From Flavobacterium cupreum (GTDB taxonomy: Bacteria; Bacteroidota; Bacteroidia; Flavobacteriales; Flavobacteriaceae): DNA of 64,000 nt. The stretch lies in contig NZ_QWDM01000006.1 in assembly GCF_003996965.1 (NCBI RefSeq), positions 248,001 to 312,000 of the forward strand. Direction: 5' to 3'. Numbering within the stretch: the first letter of the stretch is position 1; every line of letters begins with the position of its first letter. The translations under genes were made by a program, and so were the position numbers. Shown in pieces: positions 19,947-28,494 of the stretch. A model generated the notes under the pieces. The model worked only from the letters and a program-made list of their open reading frames with translations. It was not told the DNA's origin and ran no database searches.

Positions 19947-19964
19947 CTTATCTAGTCTTTAAAA

Positions 19965-20363
19965 TTAGTATACGTAACAAATTACTTCACCACCTACATT
20001 TAATTGTTTCGCTTGTTTTCCAGTCATAAGACCTTTTGAAGTTGAAACAATTGCAATTCCTAATCCGTTAAGGATTCTTGGTAATTTGGCAGCACCTGCG
20101 TATTTACGTAAACCAGGTTTACTAATTCTTTGGATATCTTTAATTACAGGCTCTTTAGTATCTTTATCATACTTCAAAGCAATTTTGATTGAACCCTGAA
20201 CGGTGTTGTCCTCAAATTTGTAACTCAAGATATAACCTTGATCAAATAAGATCTTGGTTATTTCTTTTTTTAGATTAGAAGCTGGAATTTCAACAACTTT
20301 GTGGTTTGCAGCCACAGCGTTACGAACTCTAGTCAAATAATCTGCAATAGGATCTGTATACAT
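19965..20363 (-). CDS. rpsH: 30S ribosomal protein S8
   Basis: This 132-residue S8 begins MYTDPIADYLTRVRNAVAAN and ends KQLNVGGEVICYVY, matching the family. The frame is open 12 codons further upstream to 20399, but that stretch encodes a GC-rich hairpin and the ATG at 20363 gives the normal S8 N-terminus. S8 binds the central domain of 16S rRNA and is the spc-operon repressor in E. coli. Unusually for this cluster it is preceded by a gap of about 100 bases that holds a consensus promoter and a stable hairpin. Confidence 0.97.
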   Translation of the reverse strand: MYTDPIADYLTRVRNAVAANHKVVEIPASNLKKEITKILFDQGYILSYKFEDNTVQGSIKIALKYDKDTKEPVIKDIQRISKPGLRKYAGAAKLPRILNGLGIAIVSTSKGLMTGKQAKQLNVGGEVICYVY

Positions 20364-20387
20364 ATGTATTTGATTGCGATTATGGTT

Positions 20388-20411
20388 TTCGGGAGGCACT
20401 CGCCTCCCGAA
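20388..20411 (-). promoter_or_regulatory. GC-rich hairpin in the rpsH leader
   Basis: Perfect 10-bp stem ttcgggaggc (20388-20397) with gcctcccgaa (20402-20411) and a 4-base loop, the most GC-rich structure in this AT-rich operon. It lies 25 bases before the S8 start codon and lacks a T tract. Candidate feedback-control or RNA-processing site. Confidence 0.65.
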
Positions 20412-20443
20412 CCTTTAATCAATTAAAATTATTTTTTGGTTTG

Positions 20444-20474
20444 CAAAAGTACTAACTTATTGCGAGATTACCAA
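20444..20474 (-). promoter_or_regulatory. Internal promoter upstream of rpsH
   Basis: Minus strand: TTG (20474-20472, inside the last codons of rpsN), a 20-base spacer, then TACTTTTG (20451-20444) followed by C. This is a full match to the Bacteroidota promoter consensus. Transcription would start about 75 bases upstream of rpsH. Confidence 0.65.
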
Positions 20475-20737
20475 GATGCTTTTTTAACTCCAGGAATTAA
20501 CCCGTTATTAGCCATCTCACGGAAAGTTACACGTGAAATACCAAATTGACGGATATAACCTCTTGGTCTGCCTGTTAATTTACAACGATTGTGTAAACGA
20601 ACTGGTGAAGCATTTTTAGGTAATTTTTGTAAACCTTCAAAATCTCCGGCTTCTTTCAAAGCTTTTCTTTTCTCAGCATACTTAGCTACCGTTTTCTCTC
20701 TTTTCACCTCACGGGCTTTCATTGATTCTTTAGCCAT
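20468..20737 (-). CDS. rpsN: 30S ribosomal protein S14 (long, zinc-free type)
   Basis: This 89-residue protein is the long S14 form: [20 protein letters not shown], then [20 protein letters not shown] and the ending [10 protein letters not shown]. The CxxC...CxxC zinc ribbon of the short form is absent. S14 binds in the 30S head near the A-site. It is 3 bases after rplE and followed by the rpsH promoter and hairpin gap. Confidence 0.97.
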   Translation of the reverse strand: MAKESMKAREVKREKTVAKYAEKRKALKEAGDFEGLQKLPKNASPVRLHNRCKLTGRPRGYIRQFGISRVTFREMANNGLIPGVKKASW

Positions 20738-20740
20738 GTC

Positions 20741-21292
20741 TTAATTCTTTTTAAAAGGTAATCCTAATTCAGCCAATAATGACTTTGCTTCCTTGTCTGT
20801 TTTTGCAGTAGTAACAAATGTAATATCCATTCCTGAAATTTTGTTTACTTTGTCAATATCAATTTCAGGGAAAATGATTTGCTCCAAAACTCCAAGGTTG
20901 TAATTACCTCTTCCGTCGAAACCAGTAGCTTTGATACCACTAAAATCTCTAACGCGTGGTAAAGCAGAAGTAATAAGTCTATCTAAAAACTCATACATTC
21001 TTTCACCACGTAAAGTAACTTTTGCTCCAATAGGCATCCCTTTTCTCAATTTGAATGACGCAACGTCTTTCTTTGAAATTGTAGATACTGCTTTTTGTCC
21101 AGTGATCTTTGTTAACTCATCAACTGCATAGTCAATAAGTTTTTTATCAGATACAGCTGCACCAACTCCACGGCTCAAAACGATTTTTTCAAGTTTTGGA
21201 ACTTGCATTACGTTTGTATATCCGAATTCCTCTTTAAGAGCAGAGATTACTCTACTCTTATATTCTTCTTTTAGTCTAGGTGTATATGCCAT
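20741..21292 (-). CDS. rplE: 50S ribosomal protein L5
   Basis: This 183-residue L5 starts [20 protein letters not shown] and contains [19 protein letters not shown] and [20 protein letters not shown]. It anchors 5S rRNA in the central protuberance and contacts S13. Only 2 bases separate it from rplX, suggesting translational coupling. Confidence 0.97.
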   Translation of the reverse strand: MAYTPRLKEEYKSRVISALKEEFGYTNVMQVPKLEKIVLSRGVGAAVSDKKLIDYAVDELTKITGQKAVSTISKKDVASFKLRKGMPIGAKVTLRGERMYEFLDRLITSALPRVRDFSGIKATGFDGRGNYNLGVLEQIIFPEIDIDKVNKISGMDITFVTTAKTDKEAKSLLAELGLPFKKN

Positions 21293-21294
21293 TA

Positions 21295-21609
21295 CTATAG
21301 TACTTGATTAGATTTTTTTGAAAATCTTACTTTCTTATCTCCTTCTACTCTAATACCAACTCTAGTTGTTTCCTTTGTTTTAGGATCAATTAGTGAAATG
21401 TTAGATATTTGTATAGAAGCTTCTTTCTTAACGATACCACCTTGAGGGTTTTTAGCACTTGGTTTTGTATGTTTCGAAACCATGTTTACACCTTCAACTA
21501 TCGCTTTATTTTTCTCACGGTAAACACGTAGAACTTTACCTTCAGCACCTTTATGGTCTCCAGCAATAACTCTTACGATATCTCCTGATTTAATTTTTAG
21601 CTTTATCAT
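21295..21609 (-). CDS. rplX: 50S ribosomal protein L24
   Basis: This 104-residue L24 has the KOW motif in [20 protein letters not shown] and the following [20 protein letters not shown]. It is an assembly initiator of the large subunit. It lies 11 bases after rplN. Confidence 0.97.
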   Translation of the reverse strand: MIKLKIKSGDIVRVIAGDHKGAEGKVLRVYREKNKAIVEGVNMVSKHTKPSAKNPQGGIVKKEASIQISNISLIDPKTKETTRVGIRVEGDKKVRFSKKSNQVL

Positions 21610-21620
21610 CTTAAAACGAA

Positions 21621-21989
21621 TTAAAGCACTTCTGGTGCTAATGATACAATTTTCATGAATTGTTTTTCACGAAGTTCTCTTGCTACCGGACCAAAAACAC
21701 GTGTTCCTCTCATTTCCCCTGCAGCGTTCAAAAGAACACATGCATTATCATCGAAACGGATATAAGAACCATCAGCTCTTCTCACTTCTTTTTTGGTACG
21801 TACAACAACTGCAGTTGAAACAGCTCCTTTTTTAACGTTACCGTTAGGAGTTGCATCTTTAATAGATACTACAATCTTGTCACCAACAGAGGCATACCTT
21901 CTTTTGGTACCTCCTAAAACACGGATAGTTAAAACTTCTTTTGCTCCCGTGTTATCTGCTACTTTTAGTCTTGATTCCTGTTGTACCAT
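21621..21989 (-). CDS. rplN: 50S ribosomal protein L14
   Basis: This 122-residue L14 begins [20 protein letters not shown] and carries [20 protein letters not shown] and [20 protein letters not shown], the family signature. It forms part of an intersubunit bridge and the RsfS binding site. It starts 2 bases after rpsQ. Confidence 0.97.
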
Positions 21990-21991
21990 AA

Positions 21992-22252
21992 TTATTTAGC
22001 TCTTTCTAAGATTTCAACTAATCTCCAACATTTTGTTTTACTTAAAGGACGCGTTTCGCTAATTCTTACAGTATCTCCAATGTTACAGTCGTTTGTTTCG
22101 TCGTGTGCAACGTATTTCTTTGTTTTCAACACGAACTTACCGTATAACGGGTGTTTTACTTTTCTTACTTCAGCAATAACAATAGATTTATCCATTTTAT
22201 TTGAAGTAACAACACCTATTCTTTCTTTTCTTAAATTTCTTTTTTCTTCCAT
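21992..22252 (-). CDS. rpsQ: 30S ribosomal protein S17
   Basis: This 86-residue OB-fold protein has [20 protein letters not shown] and [19 protein letters not shown], matching S17. It binds the 5' domain of 16S rRNA early in assembly. It lies between rpmC and rplN in the standard order. Confidence 0.97.
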   Translation of the reverse strand: MEEKRNLRKERIGVVTSNKMDKSIVIAEVRKVKHPLYGKFVLKTKKYVAHDETNDCNIGDTVRISETRPLSKTKCWRLVEILERAK

Positions 22253-22269
22253 CTTTCAGCAGAATACAA

Positions 22270-22461
22270 TTATTGTAACTCTCTTTTAGTTAGCTCTGTA
22301 GCCAATCTTGCAACTGTTCTTCTTACACTTCTGATTTGAAGTGGGTTCTCAATTGGAGAAATAGCGTGGGCCATTTTTAGGTCAGCATATATCTTCTTAG
22401 TTTGACTAAGTTTTTCTTGCAACTCCGCTGCAGAAAGATCTTTTATTTCTGATTGTTTCAT
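22270..22461 (-). CDS. rpmC: 50S ribosomal protein L29
   Basis: This 63-residue helical hairpin protein reads MKQSEIKDLSAAELQEKLSQ at the start and IRSVRRTVARLATELTKREL at the end, a complete L29. It lies beside the exit tunnel and helps form the docking site for trigger factor and SRP. Confidence 0.96.
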   Translation of the reverse strand: MKQSEIKDLSAAELQEKLSQTKKIYADLKMAHAISPIENPLQIRSVRRTVARLATELTKRELQ

Positions 22462-22474
22462 AATATAAATTTAA

Positions 22475-22900
22475 TTATGCTTCGAAATCTCTAGCAACGA
22501 CGAATTTAGTTTTTACTGGAAGCTTTTGAGCTGCAAGACGTAACGCCTCTTTTGCAACTGATAAAGGAACTCCTCCAACTTCAAACATAATTCTTCCGGG
22601 TTTAACAACGGCAGCCCAATATTCAACGGCACCTTTACCTTTACCCATACGTACCTCAAGAGGTTTCTTAGTAATTGGTTTGTCTGGAAATATTTTGATC
22701 CATAATTGTCCTTCTCTCTTCATGAAACGAGTTGCAGCAATACGCGCAGCTTCGATTTGACGAGACGTTAAGAACATTCCATCTTCATGTACAGATTTAA
22801 TACCAAACATTCCATTAGAAAGTTCATGCCCTCTTTGAGAGTTACCTTTCATTTTACCTTTCTGTACCTTACGGTATTTTGTTCTTTTAGGCTGTAACAT
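22475..22900 (-). CDS. rplP: 50S ribosomal protein L16
   Basis: This 141-residue L16 starts [20 protein letters not shown] and contains [20 protein letters not shown] and [20 protein letters not shown]. It positions the A-site tRNA elbow near the peptidyl transferase centre. It is downstream of rpsC by about 20 bases. Confidence 0.97.
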   Translation of the reverse strand: MLQPKRTKYRKVQKGKMKGNSQRGHELSNGMFGIKSVHEDGMFLTSRQIEAARIAATRFMKREGQLWIKIFPDKPITKKPLEVRMGKGKGAVEYWAAVVKPGRIMFEVGGVPLSVAKEALRLAAQKLPVKTKFVVARDFEA

Positions 22901-22919
22901 TTTTCTTTAGTTTAAAAAT

Positions 22920-23681
22920 TTACTTTCTTTTACGAGCGTCTGGTTTTCCACCTTTATTAAAGGGTTTTCTGTCTCCTCTCGGAGAATCACCACCTTTACC
23001 ACCACCAGTTCCGGATTGTTTTTTATCCATTCCTGCAAGTGGGGAAAGATCTCTCTTTCCATAAACTTCACCTTTCATGATCCATACTTTGATACCCATT
23101 CTACCGTAAGTAGTGTGAGCTTCAGCCAAAGCATAATCAATATCAGCTCTGAAAGTTGATAGAGGAATTCTACCTTCTTTGAAACCTTCTGAACGCGCCA
23201 TCTCTGCACCATTCAAACGACCAGAAATCAAAACTTTGATACCTTCAGCGTTCATACGCATAGAAGCAGCAATAGCCATTTTGATTGCACGTCTGTAAGA
23301 AATACGGCTTTCGATTTGACGAGCGATGCTTGTCGCCACAAGATAAGCATCTAACTCAGGTCTTTTAATTTCAAAGATGTTGATTTGAACCTCTTTGTCA
23401 GTAACTTTCTTAAGTTCTTCTTTCAACTTGTCTACCTCTTGTCCGCCTTTTCCGATAATGATACCAGGTCTTGCAGTAGTGATAGTAACGGTTACAAGTT
23501 TCAAAGTTCTCTCGATGATTACTTTAGATACACTAGCTTTTGATAAACGAGCGTGGATATACTTTCTGATTTTATGATCTTCGGCAAGTTTATCACCGTA
23601 ATCATTTCCACCATACCAGTTTGAGTCCCACCCTCTGATGATACCAAGTCTATTTCCAATTGGATTTGTCTTTTGTCCCAT
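22920..23681 (-). CDS. rpsC: 30S ribosomal protein S3
   Basis: This 253-residue S3 has the KH domain with [20 protein letters not shown] and the C-terminal domain with [20 protein letters not shown]. Residues from about 218 form a glycine/lysine-rich tail ([19 protein letters not shown]) longer than in E. coli. S3 lines the mRNA entry channel. It is 5 bases after rplV. Confidence 0.97.
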   Translation of the reverse strand: MGQKTNPIGNRLGIIRGWDSNWYGGNDYGDKLAEDHKIRKYIHARLSKASVSKVIIERTLKLVTVTITTARPGIIIGKGGQEVDKLKEELKKVTDKEVQINIFEIKRPELDAYLVATSIARQIESRISYRRAIKMAIAASMRMNAEGIKVLISGRLNGAEMARSEGFKEGRIPLSTFRADIDYALAEAHTTYGRMGIKVWIMKGEVYGKRDLSPLAGMDKKQSGTGGGKGGDSPRGDRKPFNKGGKPDARKRK

Positions 23682-23686
23682 GCTGC

Positions 23687-24100
23687 TTAAGAATTGCTTT
23701 GTGTGTTATTGATAGCTCCAAGCACGATTGTTACGTGGTTAGAACGTTTTCTTATTCTGTGTGCACGACCTTGTGGAGCTGGACGAAGTCTTTTCAACAT
23801 CATTCCACCATCTACTCTGATCTCCTTAACAAATAATCCAGCTTCTTCTAAATTACCTTCACTATTTTTTTGCTCCCAGTTGTTGATTGCAGATAATAAT
23901 AGTTTCTCTAATTTTCTTGAAGCCTCTTTAGAACTGAATCTTAAGATGTTAAGTGCTCTTTCTACCTTCTGACCTCTTACCAAGTCCGCTACTAAGCGCA
24001 TTTTTCTAGGTGAAGTAGGGCAGTTATTCAATTTTGCGAAAGCAATAGACTTATTAGCCTCTTTTCTCGCATCTGCTGTTTCTCTTTTACGAACTCCCAT
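23687..24100 (-). CDS. rplV: 50S ribosomal protein L22
   Basis: This 137-residue L22 includes [20 protein letters not shown] and the beta-hairpin end [20 protein letters not shown] that reaches into the exit tunnel and is the usual site of macrolide-resistance changes; no insertion or deletion is obvious there. An N-terminal stretch of about 14 residues is longer than in E. coli. Confidence 0.97.
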
Positions 24101-24106
24101 TGCTTC

Positions 24107-24385
24107 TTATTTTTTACCTTTATTTTTTGCTCCAGCATGACCTCTAAAAGATCTAGTTGGTGAAAATTCTCCTAATTTGTGACCTACCATGTTTTCTGTT
24201 ACGTAAACTGGTACAAATTGACGACCGTTATGAACTGCGATAGTCTGTCCAACGAAATCCGGAGTAATCATAGAAGCTCTAGACCAAGTCTTTACTACAC
24301 TATTTTTACCACTTTCTACGTTTTCCTGAACTTTCTTGTCTAACTTATAATGAACGAAAGGTCCTTTTTTTAATGAACGTGCCAT
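24107..24385 (-). CDS. rpsS: 30S ribosomal protein S19
   Basis: This 92-residue S19 starts [20 protein letters not shown] and has [20 protein letters not shown] and [13 protein letters not shown]. It is in the head of the 30S subunit next to S13. It is closely spaced (6 bases) on both sides, between rplB and rplV. Confidence 0.97.
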
Positions 24386-24391
24386 ATCTTA

Positions 24392-25216
24392 TTATTTCTT
24401 TCTACGTTCTACGATATACTTGTTACTCGGGTTTTTCTTAGAACGAGTTCTATAACCTTTTGCTGGTATTCCATTTCTTGAACGTGGATGTCCACCAGAA
24501 GAACGTCCTTCTCCACCACCCATTGGGTGATCAACAGGGTTCATTGCAACAGGTCTTGTTCTAGGTCTTCTTCCTAACCATCTTGTTCTACCAGCTTTTC
24601 CTGATACAACTAATTGGTGGTCTGAATTAGAAACAGCTCCAATTGTAGCCGAACAAGTTAACAAGATCAATCTTGTTTCACCAGATGGCATTTTAATTGT
24701 AGCATATTTTCCGTCTCTTGCCATTAACTGAGCAAATGTACCAGCTGAACGAGCGATTACCGCTCCCTGACCTGGACGTAACTCAATACAAGAGATTACA
24801 GTTCCTAAAGGAATTCTGCTTAAAGGTAATGTATTACCAATTTCAGGCTGAGATTCAGGACCAGAAACTAATTTCTGACCAACTTTCAATCCGTTTTGTG
24901 CAATTACATAAGTTTTCTCTCCATCAGCATAAGCTAATAAAGCGATAAATGCAGTACGATTTGGATCATATTCGATTGATTTCACTGTAGCCGGAATTCC
25001 TTCTTTTGTACGTTTGAAATCAATAATACGATATCTCTGCTTGTGACCACCACCCGTATAACGCATGGTCATCTTTCCTTGACTATTTCTACCTCCAGAG
25101 TTTTTTATCGGCGCTATCAAAGAGCGTTCCGGCTTATCAGTTGTAATGGCGTCATAACCATTCACAACTCTAAATCGCTGACCTGGGGTAATAGGTTTTA
25201 ATTTTCTTACTGACAT
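24392..25216 (-). CDS. rplB: 50S ribosomal protein L2
   Basis: This 274-residue L2 carries [20 protein letters not shown] near the N-terminus and the C-terminal signature [20 protein letters not shown], including the conserved histidine region near the peptidyl transferase centre. It is essential for subunit joining. Located between rplW and rpsS as usual. Confidence 0.98.
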   Translation of the reverse strand: MSVRKLKPITPGQRFRVVNGYDAITTDKPERSLIAPIKNSGGRNSQGKMTMRYTGGGHKQRYRIIDFKRTKEGIPATVKSIEYDPNRTAFIALLAYADGEKTYVIAQNGLKVGQKLVSGPESQPEIGNTLPLSRIPLGTVISCIELRPGQGAVIARSAGTFAQLMARDGKYATIKMPSGETRLILLTCSATIGAVSNSDHQLVVSGKAGRTRWLGRRPRTRPVAMNPVDHPMGGGEGRSSGGHPRSRNGIPAKGYRTRSKKNPSNKYIVERRKK

Positions 25217-25225
25217 TTTTCTATC

Positions 25226-25516
25226 TTAGATATTGTTGTAAAAATCAATTGTTTCTCCTTCTTGTACTTGAACAATCGCTTTCTTAATTGCATTTGTCTT
25301 TCCACTGATCAAACCACTTTTAGTGTATTTTGTAGTTCTGTCCGGTCTTACGTTCATCGTGTTAACTGAAACGATAGTTACTCCATAAGCAGCTTCAACA
25401 GCTTTCTTAATCTGAACTTTGTTTGCTTTTTTGTCAACAACGAATCCGAAGCGGTTTAAAACTTCACTTTCTTTGGTTACTTTTTCTGTTACTATAGGTC
25501 TAATTATGATACTCAT
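25226..25516 (-). CDS. rplW: 50S ribosomal protein L23
   Basis: This 96-residue L23 begins MSIIIRPIVTEKVTKESEVL and continues RFGFVVDKKANKVQIKKAVE. It surrounds the exit tunnel and is the main dock of trigger factor and SRP. It follows rplD by 7 bases. Confidence 0.97.
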   Translation of the reverse strand: MSIIIRPIVTEKVTKESEVLNRFGFVVDKKANKVQIKKAVEAAYGVTIVSVNTMNVRPDRTTKYTKSGLISGKTNAIKKAIVQVQEGETIDFYNNI

Positions 25517-25523
25517 ATTCCTA

Positions 25524-26153
25524 TTATTTGCTTAAATTTTCTTCGATTAACTCCAAAGAACCTTCTAAAAGCACTAAATTATTAGTGTTTAAAATAGCGT
25601 AAGTGCTTAATTCTGAGCTAGTTACGACATTAGAAGCCTTTAAATTGCGTGACGACAAATATACATTTTTATTTGACTCTCCCAACACAAATAGAGATTT
25701 TTTATTTTCTAACCCTAAAGCTTTCAAAACGTTAATGAAATTTTTAGTGTTTGGAGTTTCAAATTTAAAGTCCTCAAGAACGATAATATTTGACTCTTTT
25801 GCTTTGATTGAGAACGCTGATTTTCTTGCCAATCTTTTCAAGCTTTTATTCAATTTGAATGAATAACTTCTTGGTCTTGGTCCAAAAATTGTTCCACCAC
25901 CTTTAAACAATGGATTTTTGATACTTCCCGCACGAGCTGTACCTGTTCCTTTTTGTTTTTTAATCTTACGTGTACTTCCTGTCACTTCAGCTCTTTCTTT
26001 AGCTTTGTGAGTTCCTTGTCTTTGATTAGCAAGATATTGCTTAACATCAAGGTATACAGCGTGATTGTTTGGTTCAATTGCGAATACTGAATCAGAAAGT
26101 TGAACTTTTCTTCCAGTATCTTTTCCGTTGAAATCTAATACTTTTACTTCCAT
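25524..26153 (-). CDS. rplD: 50S ribosomal protein L4
   Basis: This 209-residue L4 has the tunnel loop region RQGTHKAKERAEVTGSTRKI through KQKGTGTARAGSIKNPLFKG and GPRPRSYSFKLNKSLKRLAR. In E. coli L4 is the autoregulator of the S10 operon; no leader structure of that kind is recognised here. Its ATG overlaps the rplC stop codon by one base (TAATG), implying coupled translation. Confidence 0.97.
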   Translation of the reverse strand: MEVKVLDFNGKDTGRKVQLSDSVFAIEPNNHAVYLDVKQYLANQRQGTHKAKERAEVTGSTRKIKKQKGTGTARAGSIKNPLFKGGGTIFGPRPRSYSFKLNKSLKRLARKSAFSIKAKESNIIVLEDFKFETPNTKNFINVLKALGLENKKSLFVLGESNKNVYLSSRNLKASNVVTSSELSTYAILNTNNLVLLEGSLELIEENLSK

Positions 26154-26770
26154 TACTTCTGAATGATTACATAAGAGTTTTTATGTCCAGGAACACATCC
26201 TTTAATAACAAGTAGGTTCTTTTCAGCTACTACTTTTAAAACTCTAAGGTTTTGAACTTTTACATTGTCTCCTCCCATTCTTCCAGCCATACGCATTCCT
26301 TTGAATACTCTGGATGGATAAGAAGAAGCTCCCACAGAACCTGGCGCTCTTAAACGGTTGTGTTGACCGTGAGTTGCTTGTCCAACACCACCAAATCCGT
26401 GACGTTTAACAACCCCTTGAAAACCTTTACCTTTAGATACACCTTGTACATCTACAAATTCTCCTTCAGCAAAAATAGAAACATCAATAAGATCTCCTAA
26501 TTTTTGTTCAGTTGCAAAATCTTGAAATTCAACGACTTTTTTCTTAGCAACAGTTCCAGCTTTTTTAAAGTGACCTAAAGCCGCTTTAGTGGAATGTTTC
26601 TCGTTTTTGTCATCGAAACCAAGTTGCAACGCTTCGTACCCGTCAACACCTTTGGTTCTGACTTGGGTAACAACACACGGCCCAGCCTCGATTACTGTAC
26701 AAGGAATGTTTTTCCCGTTTTCGTCGAAAATACTAGTCATGCCGATTTTTTTACCAATTAACCCAGACAT
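26153..26770 (-). CDS. rplC: 50S ribosomal protein L3
   Basis: This 205-residue L3 begins [20 protein letters not shown] and includes [20 protein letters not shown] and [20 protein letters not shown], the loop that approaches the peptidyl transferase centre. It is the first gene of the superoperon here: a consensus promoter lies about 70 bases upstream, and rpsJ, which normally precedes rplC, is 1.4 kb away behind a terminator and an XRE gene. Confidence 0.97.
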   Translation of the reverse strand: MSGLIGKKIGMTSIFDENGKNIPCTVIEAGPCVVTQVRTKGVDGYEALQLGFDDKNEKHSTKAALGHFKKAGTVAKKKVVEFQDFATEQKLGDLIDVSIFAEGEFVDVQGVSKGKGFQGVVKRHGFGGVGQATHGQHNRLRAPGSVGASSYPSRVFKGMRMAGRMGGDNVKVQNLRVLKVVAEKNLLVIKGCVPGHKNSYVIIQK

Positions 26771-26839
26771 AAATATTAATTATTAATTACTAAAATTCCC
26801 TTCAATTTGAAAATAACAGAAATTTCCAAACAGGGAGTG

Positions 26840-26871
26840 CAAAAGTAGACATTAAAATTGAATATACCAAA
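26840..26871 (-). promoter_or_regulatory. Promoter of the rplC-rplQ superoperon
   Basis: On the minus strand TTTG (26871-26868), a 20-base spacer, and TACTTTTG (26847-26840) followed by C fit the Bacteroidota consensus in every position. The predicted leader is about 60 bases. It would drive the 28 genes down to the terminator at 13080. Confidence 0.82.
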
Positions 26872-26872
26872 C

Positions 26873-27424
26873 GGTTACAAAAATTAAATCGCTCATTATC
26901 AAAATCCAAGCATCAAAGCTTCCACCAAGAACATTCTGTTAATTAAAAAAATAACGAACTGCCCCATTAGGCCTCAAAAACTTTTTTCTTAACAATTACT
27001 TAATTTAACCCATGAAAATCTTTGGCAACAGCCTAAACAAAAGACATTTCATCAAAAAGTGACAAACAAAACAAATACAATTAAAACTAAAAAAGACACT
27101 CCAATCTGAACCAAAAAATAAAAACGAAACATTGCCAACTCACTTTTCCATTTAAATATGATTGTAAAAAACTTTTTTCTTTTTTAACCTATTTAACAAT
27201 TTAAAATTACTAACCTTTCCTTTATCGTAACGATCCTTCAAATTTATAAGTTCCAAAACTTCGACAGTAATTATTTATACACGCTCTTAGCATCGTAAAG
27301 AACAAAATGAATGCCTCAATCCATACCGTGTAAAGAAAACAATTACACTCTTCTCAGAACACTCTAAACAACTCCACTACAACCTTCAACAAACTACATT
27401 TACTGGTAAATTTCACAACAAAAC
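26873..27424. other. Gene-free 550-base stretch between rplC promoter and XRE terminator
   Basis: No convincing reading frame exists on either strand. The plus strand is rich in A and C and strikingly poor in G. A 15-base sequence, aaaaacttttttctt, occurs twice (26976-26990 and 27167-27181). Nothing else recognisable was seen; it may be decayed sequence or carry an untranslated RNA. Confidence 0.6.
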
Positions 27425-27459
27425 AAAAAGACCACTTCGTTACCCGAAGTGGTCTTTTT
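27425..27459. terminator. Strong bidirectional terminator after the XRE gene
   Basis: A perfect 15-bp stem (27425-27439 with 27445-27459) with a 5-base loop starts with aaaaag and ends with cttttt, so it can act in both directions. It lies 27 bases after the XRE stop codon and insulates the gene from the rplC operon. Confidence 0.92.
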
Positions 27460-27485
27460 AAAAGTTACTTATTTTAGCTAAAAGA

Positions 27486-27902
27486 CTATTTGTCTTTTAA
27501 TAATTTTTCTAAATATTCATTTTTATCTTTTTCAGCCTGAACTAATCGTTCGTATAATTTTTTATTTTCATCATAAACTTCAACTAATTTATCAAGAGGA
27601 TGAAATGTACAATGATTCGTTCCAAAATTAAACGCACCGCTATTAGTTGTATCATTAAATGTGTTGAAATAATTAAACACCCCTTCTTCCGAGAAATTTT
27701 TAATAGCCTCTACAGTTACGCCCAGAGCCTTTGCTACTTCAACTAATTTTTCTTCATCAATAGTCTCGCTGTTTTCCATAATAGAAACAGCCTGCTGATT
27801 GGTCCCTAAGGCCTGCGCTAAGGCTTCTTGCTTCATGTCTTTTAGCTCACGAATACGGCTTATTTTACGCCCTATGTGATTTGGTTTTGTTGCTGTACTC
27901 AT
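27486..27902 (-). CDS. XRE-type helix-turn-helix regulator with C-terminal coiled coil
   Basis: This 138-residue protein has an N-terminal HTH_XRE domain (about residues 10-68, MKQEALAQALGTNQQAVSIM), a linker with NFSEE and NTFNDT, and a charged helix LYERLVQAEKDKNEYLEKLL. It shares this layout and many positions with the protein at 6457-6861, so they are paralogues. It has its own terminator, and a TATCTTTG element at 27907-27914 lies 5 bases upstream of the ATG. It separates rpsJ from rplC, which are normally adjacent. Targets are unknown; control of ribosomal genes is speculation based on position. Confidence 0.82.
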   Translation of the reverse strand: MSTATKPNHIGRKISRIRELKDMKQEALAQALGTNQQAVSIMENSETIDEEKLVEVAKALGVTVEAIKNFSEEGVFNYFNTFNDTTNSGAFNFGTNHCTFHPLDKLVEVYDENKKLYERLVQAEKDKNEYLEKLLKDK

Positions 27903-27906
27903 AATT

Positions 27907-27914
27907 CAAAGATA
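27907..27914 (-). promoter_or_regulatory. -7 element of the XRE gene
   Basis: Minus strand TATCTTTG matches TAnnTTTG and ends 5 bases before the start codon, implying a leaderless or nearly leaderless mRNA. The same octamer precedes the paralogue at 6425-6432. No TTG is seen at the expected -33 spacing. Confidence 0.45.
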
Positions 27915-28130
27915 ATAATTAAGTTCAATAATAAGTATTGGGTAAAAAATATTTAGCGTAGTATAATACGAGAGACTATCCCACGCTTTTTCAATATTAT
28001 TTAAATATAATATTTTTCTTATAAATAATTTATTTTAAAGTTAAATATAAAATATAAGGCAACAACAGTAAACTAAAATCTTCTACCTATTATATATTCC
28101 AGGTTAAAACATTCGATTTATTGCATAAAA

Positions 28131-28156
28131 AAAGCGAGACATTACTGTCTCGCTTT
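28131..28156 (-). terminator. Terminator of the str operon after rpsJ
   Basis: An 11-bp perfect stem (aaagcgagaca, 28131-28141, with 28146-28156) and 4-base loop follow the rpsJ stop codon by about 20 bases. The A run at 28127-28133 encodes the U tract on the minus-strand RNA. Confidence 0.9.
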
Positions 28157-28177
28157 CCTATATAAAATATAATCTAA

Positions 28178-28483
28178 TTATACTTTGATCTCTACTTCGA
28201 CTCCACTTGGCAATTCAAGTTTCATTAATGCATCGATAGTTTTAGATGAAGATGAATAAATATCAATCAATCTCTTGTATGACATTACTTCAAATTGCTC
28301 TCTCGCTTTTTTGTTAACGTGCGGAGAACGTAACACAGTGAAAAGTTTTTTGTGAGTTGGTAACGGAATTGGACCTGTTACAACTGCTCCAGTAGTTTTT
28401 ACTGTTTTTACAATCTTTTCAGCAGACTTGTCTACCAACATGTGATCGTAAGATTTTAGTTTTATTCTGATTTTTTGACTCAT
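28178..28483 (-). CDS. rpsJ: 30S ribosomal protein S10 (NusE)
   Basis: This 101-residue S10 contains [40 protein letters not shown] and ending [12 protein letters not shown]. It also serves as NusE in antitermination complexes. It is the last gene of the str operon here, followed by its own terminator, instead of leading directly into rplC. Confidence 0.97.
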
Positions 28484-28494
28484 TTTCTTAAGAA

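Noticed and set aside
20364..20399. N-terminal extension of S8
   Set aside because: The extra codons come from the leader hairpin; the ATG at 20363 gives the family N-terminus.
21981..22289. 102-codon plus-strand frame within rpsQ/rpmC
   Set aside because: It is the antisense shadow of two ribosomal protein genes.
27052..27132. 26-codon minus-strand frame encoding a hydrophobic peptide in the gene-free stretch
   Set aside because: It is short, the hydrophobicity follows from the T-rich minus strand, and no promoter or terminator is placed around it.
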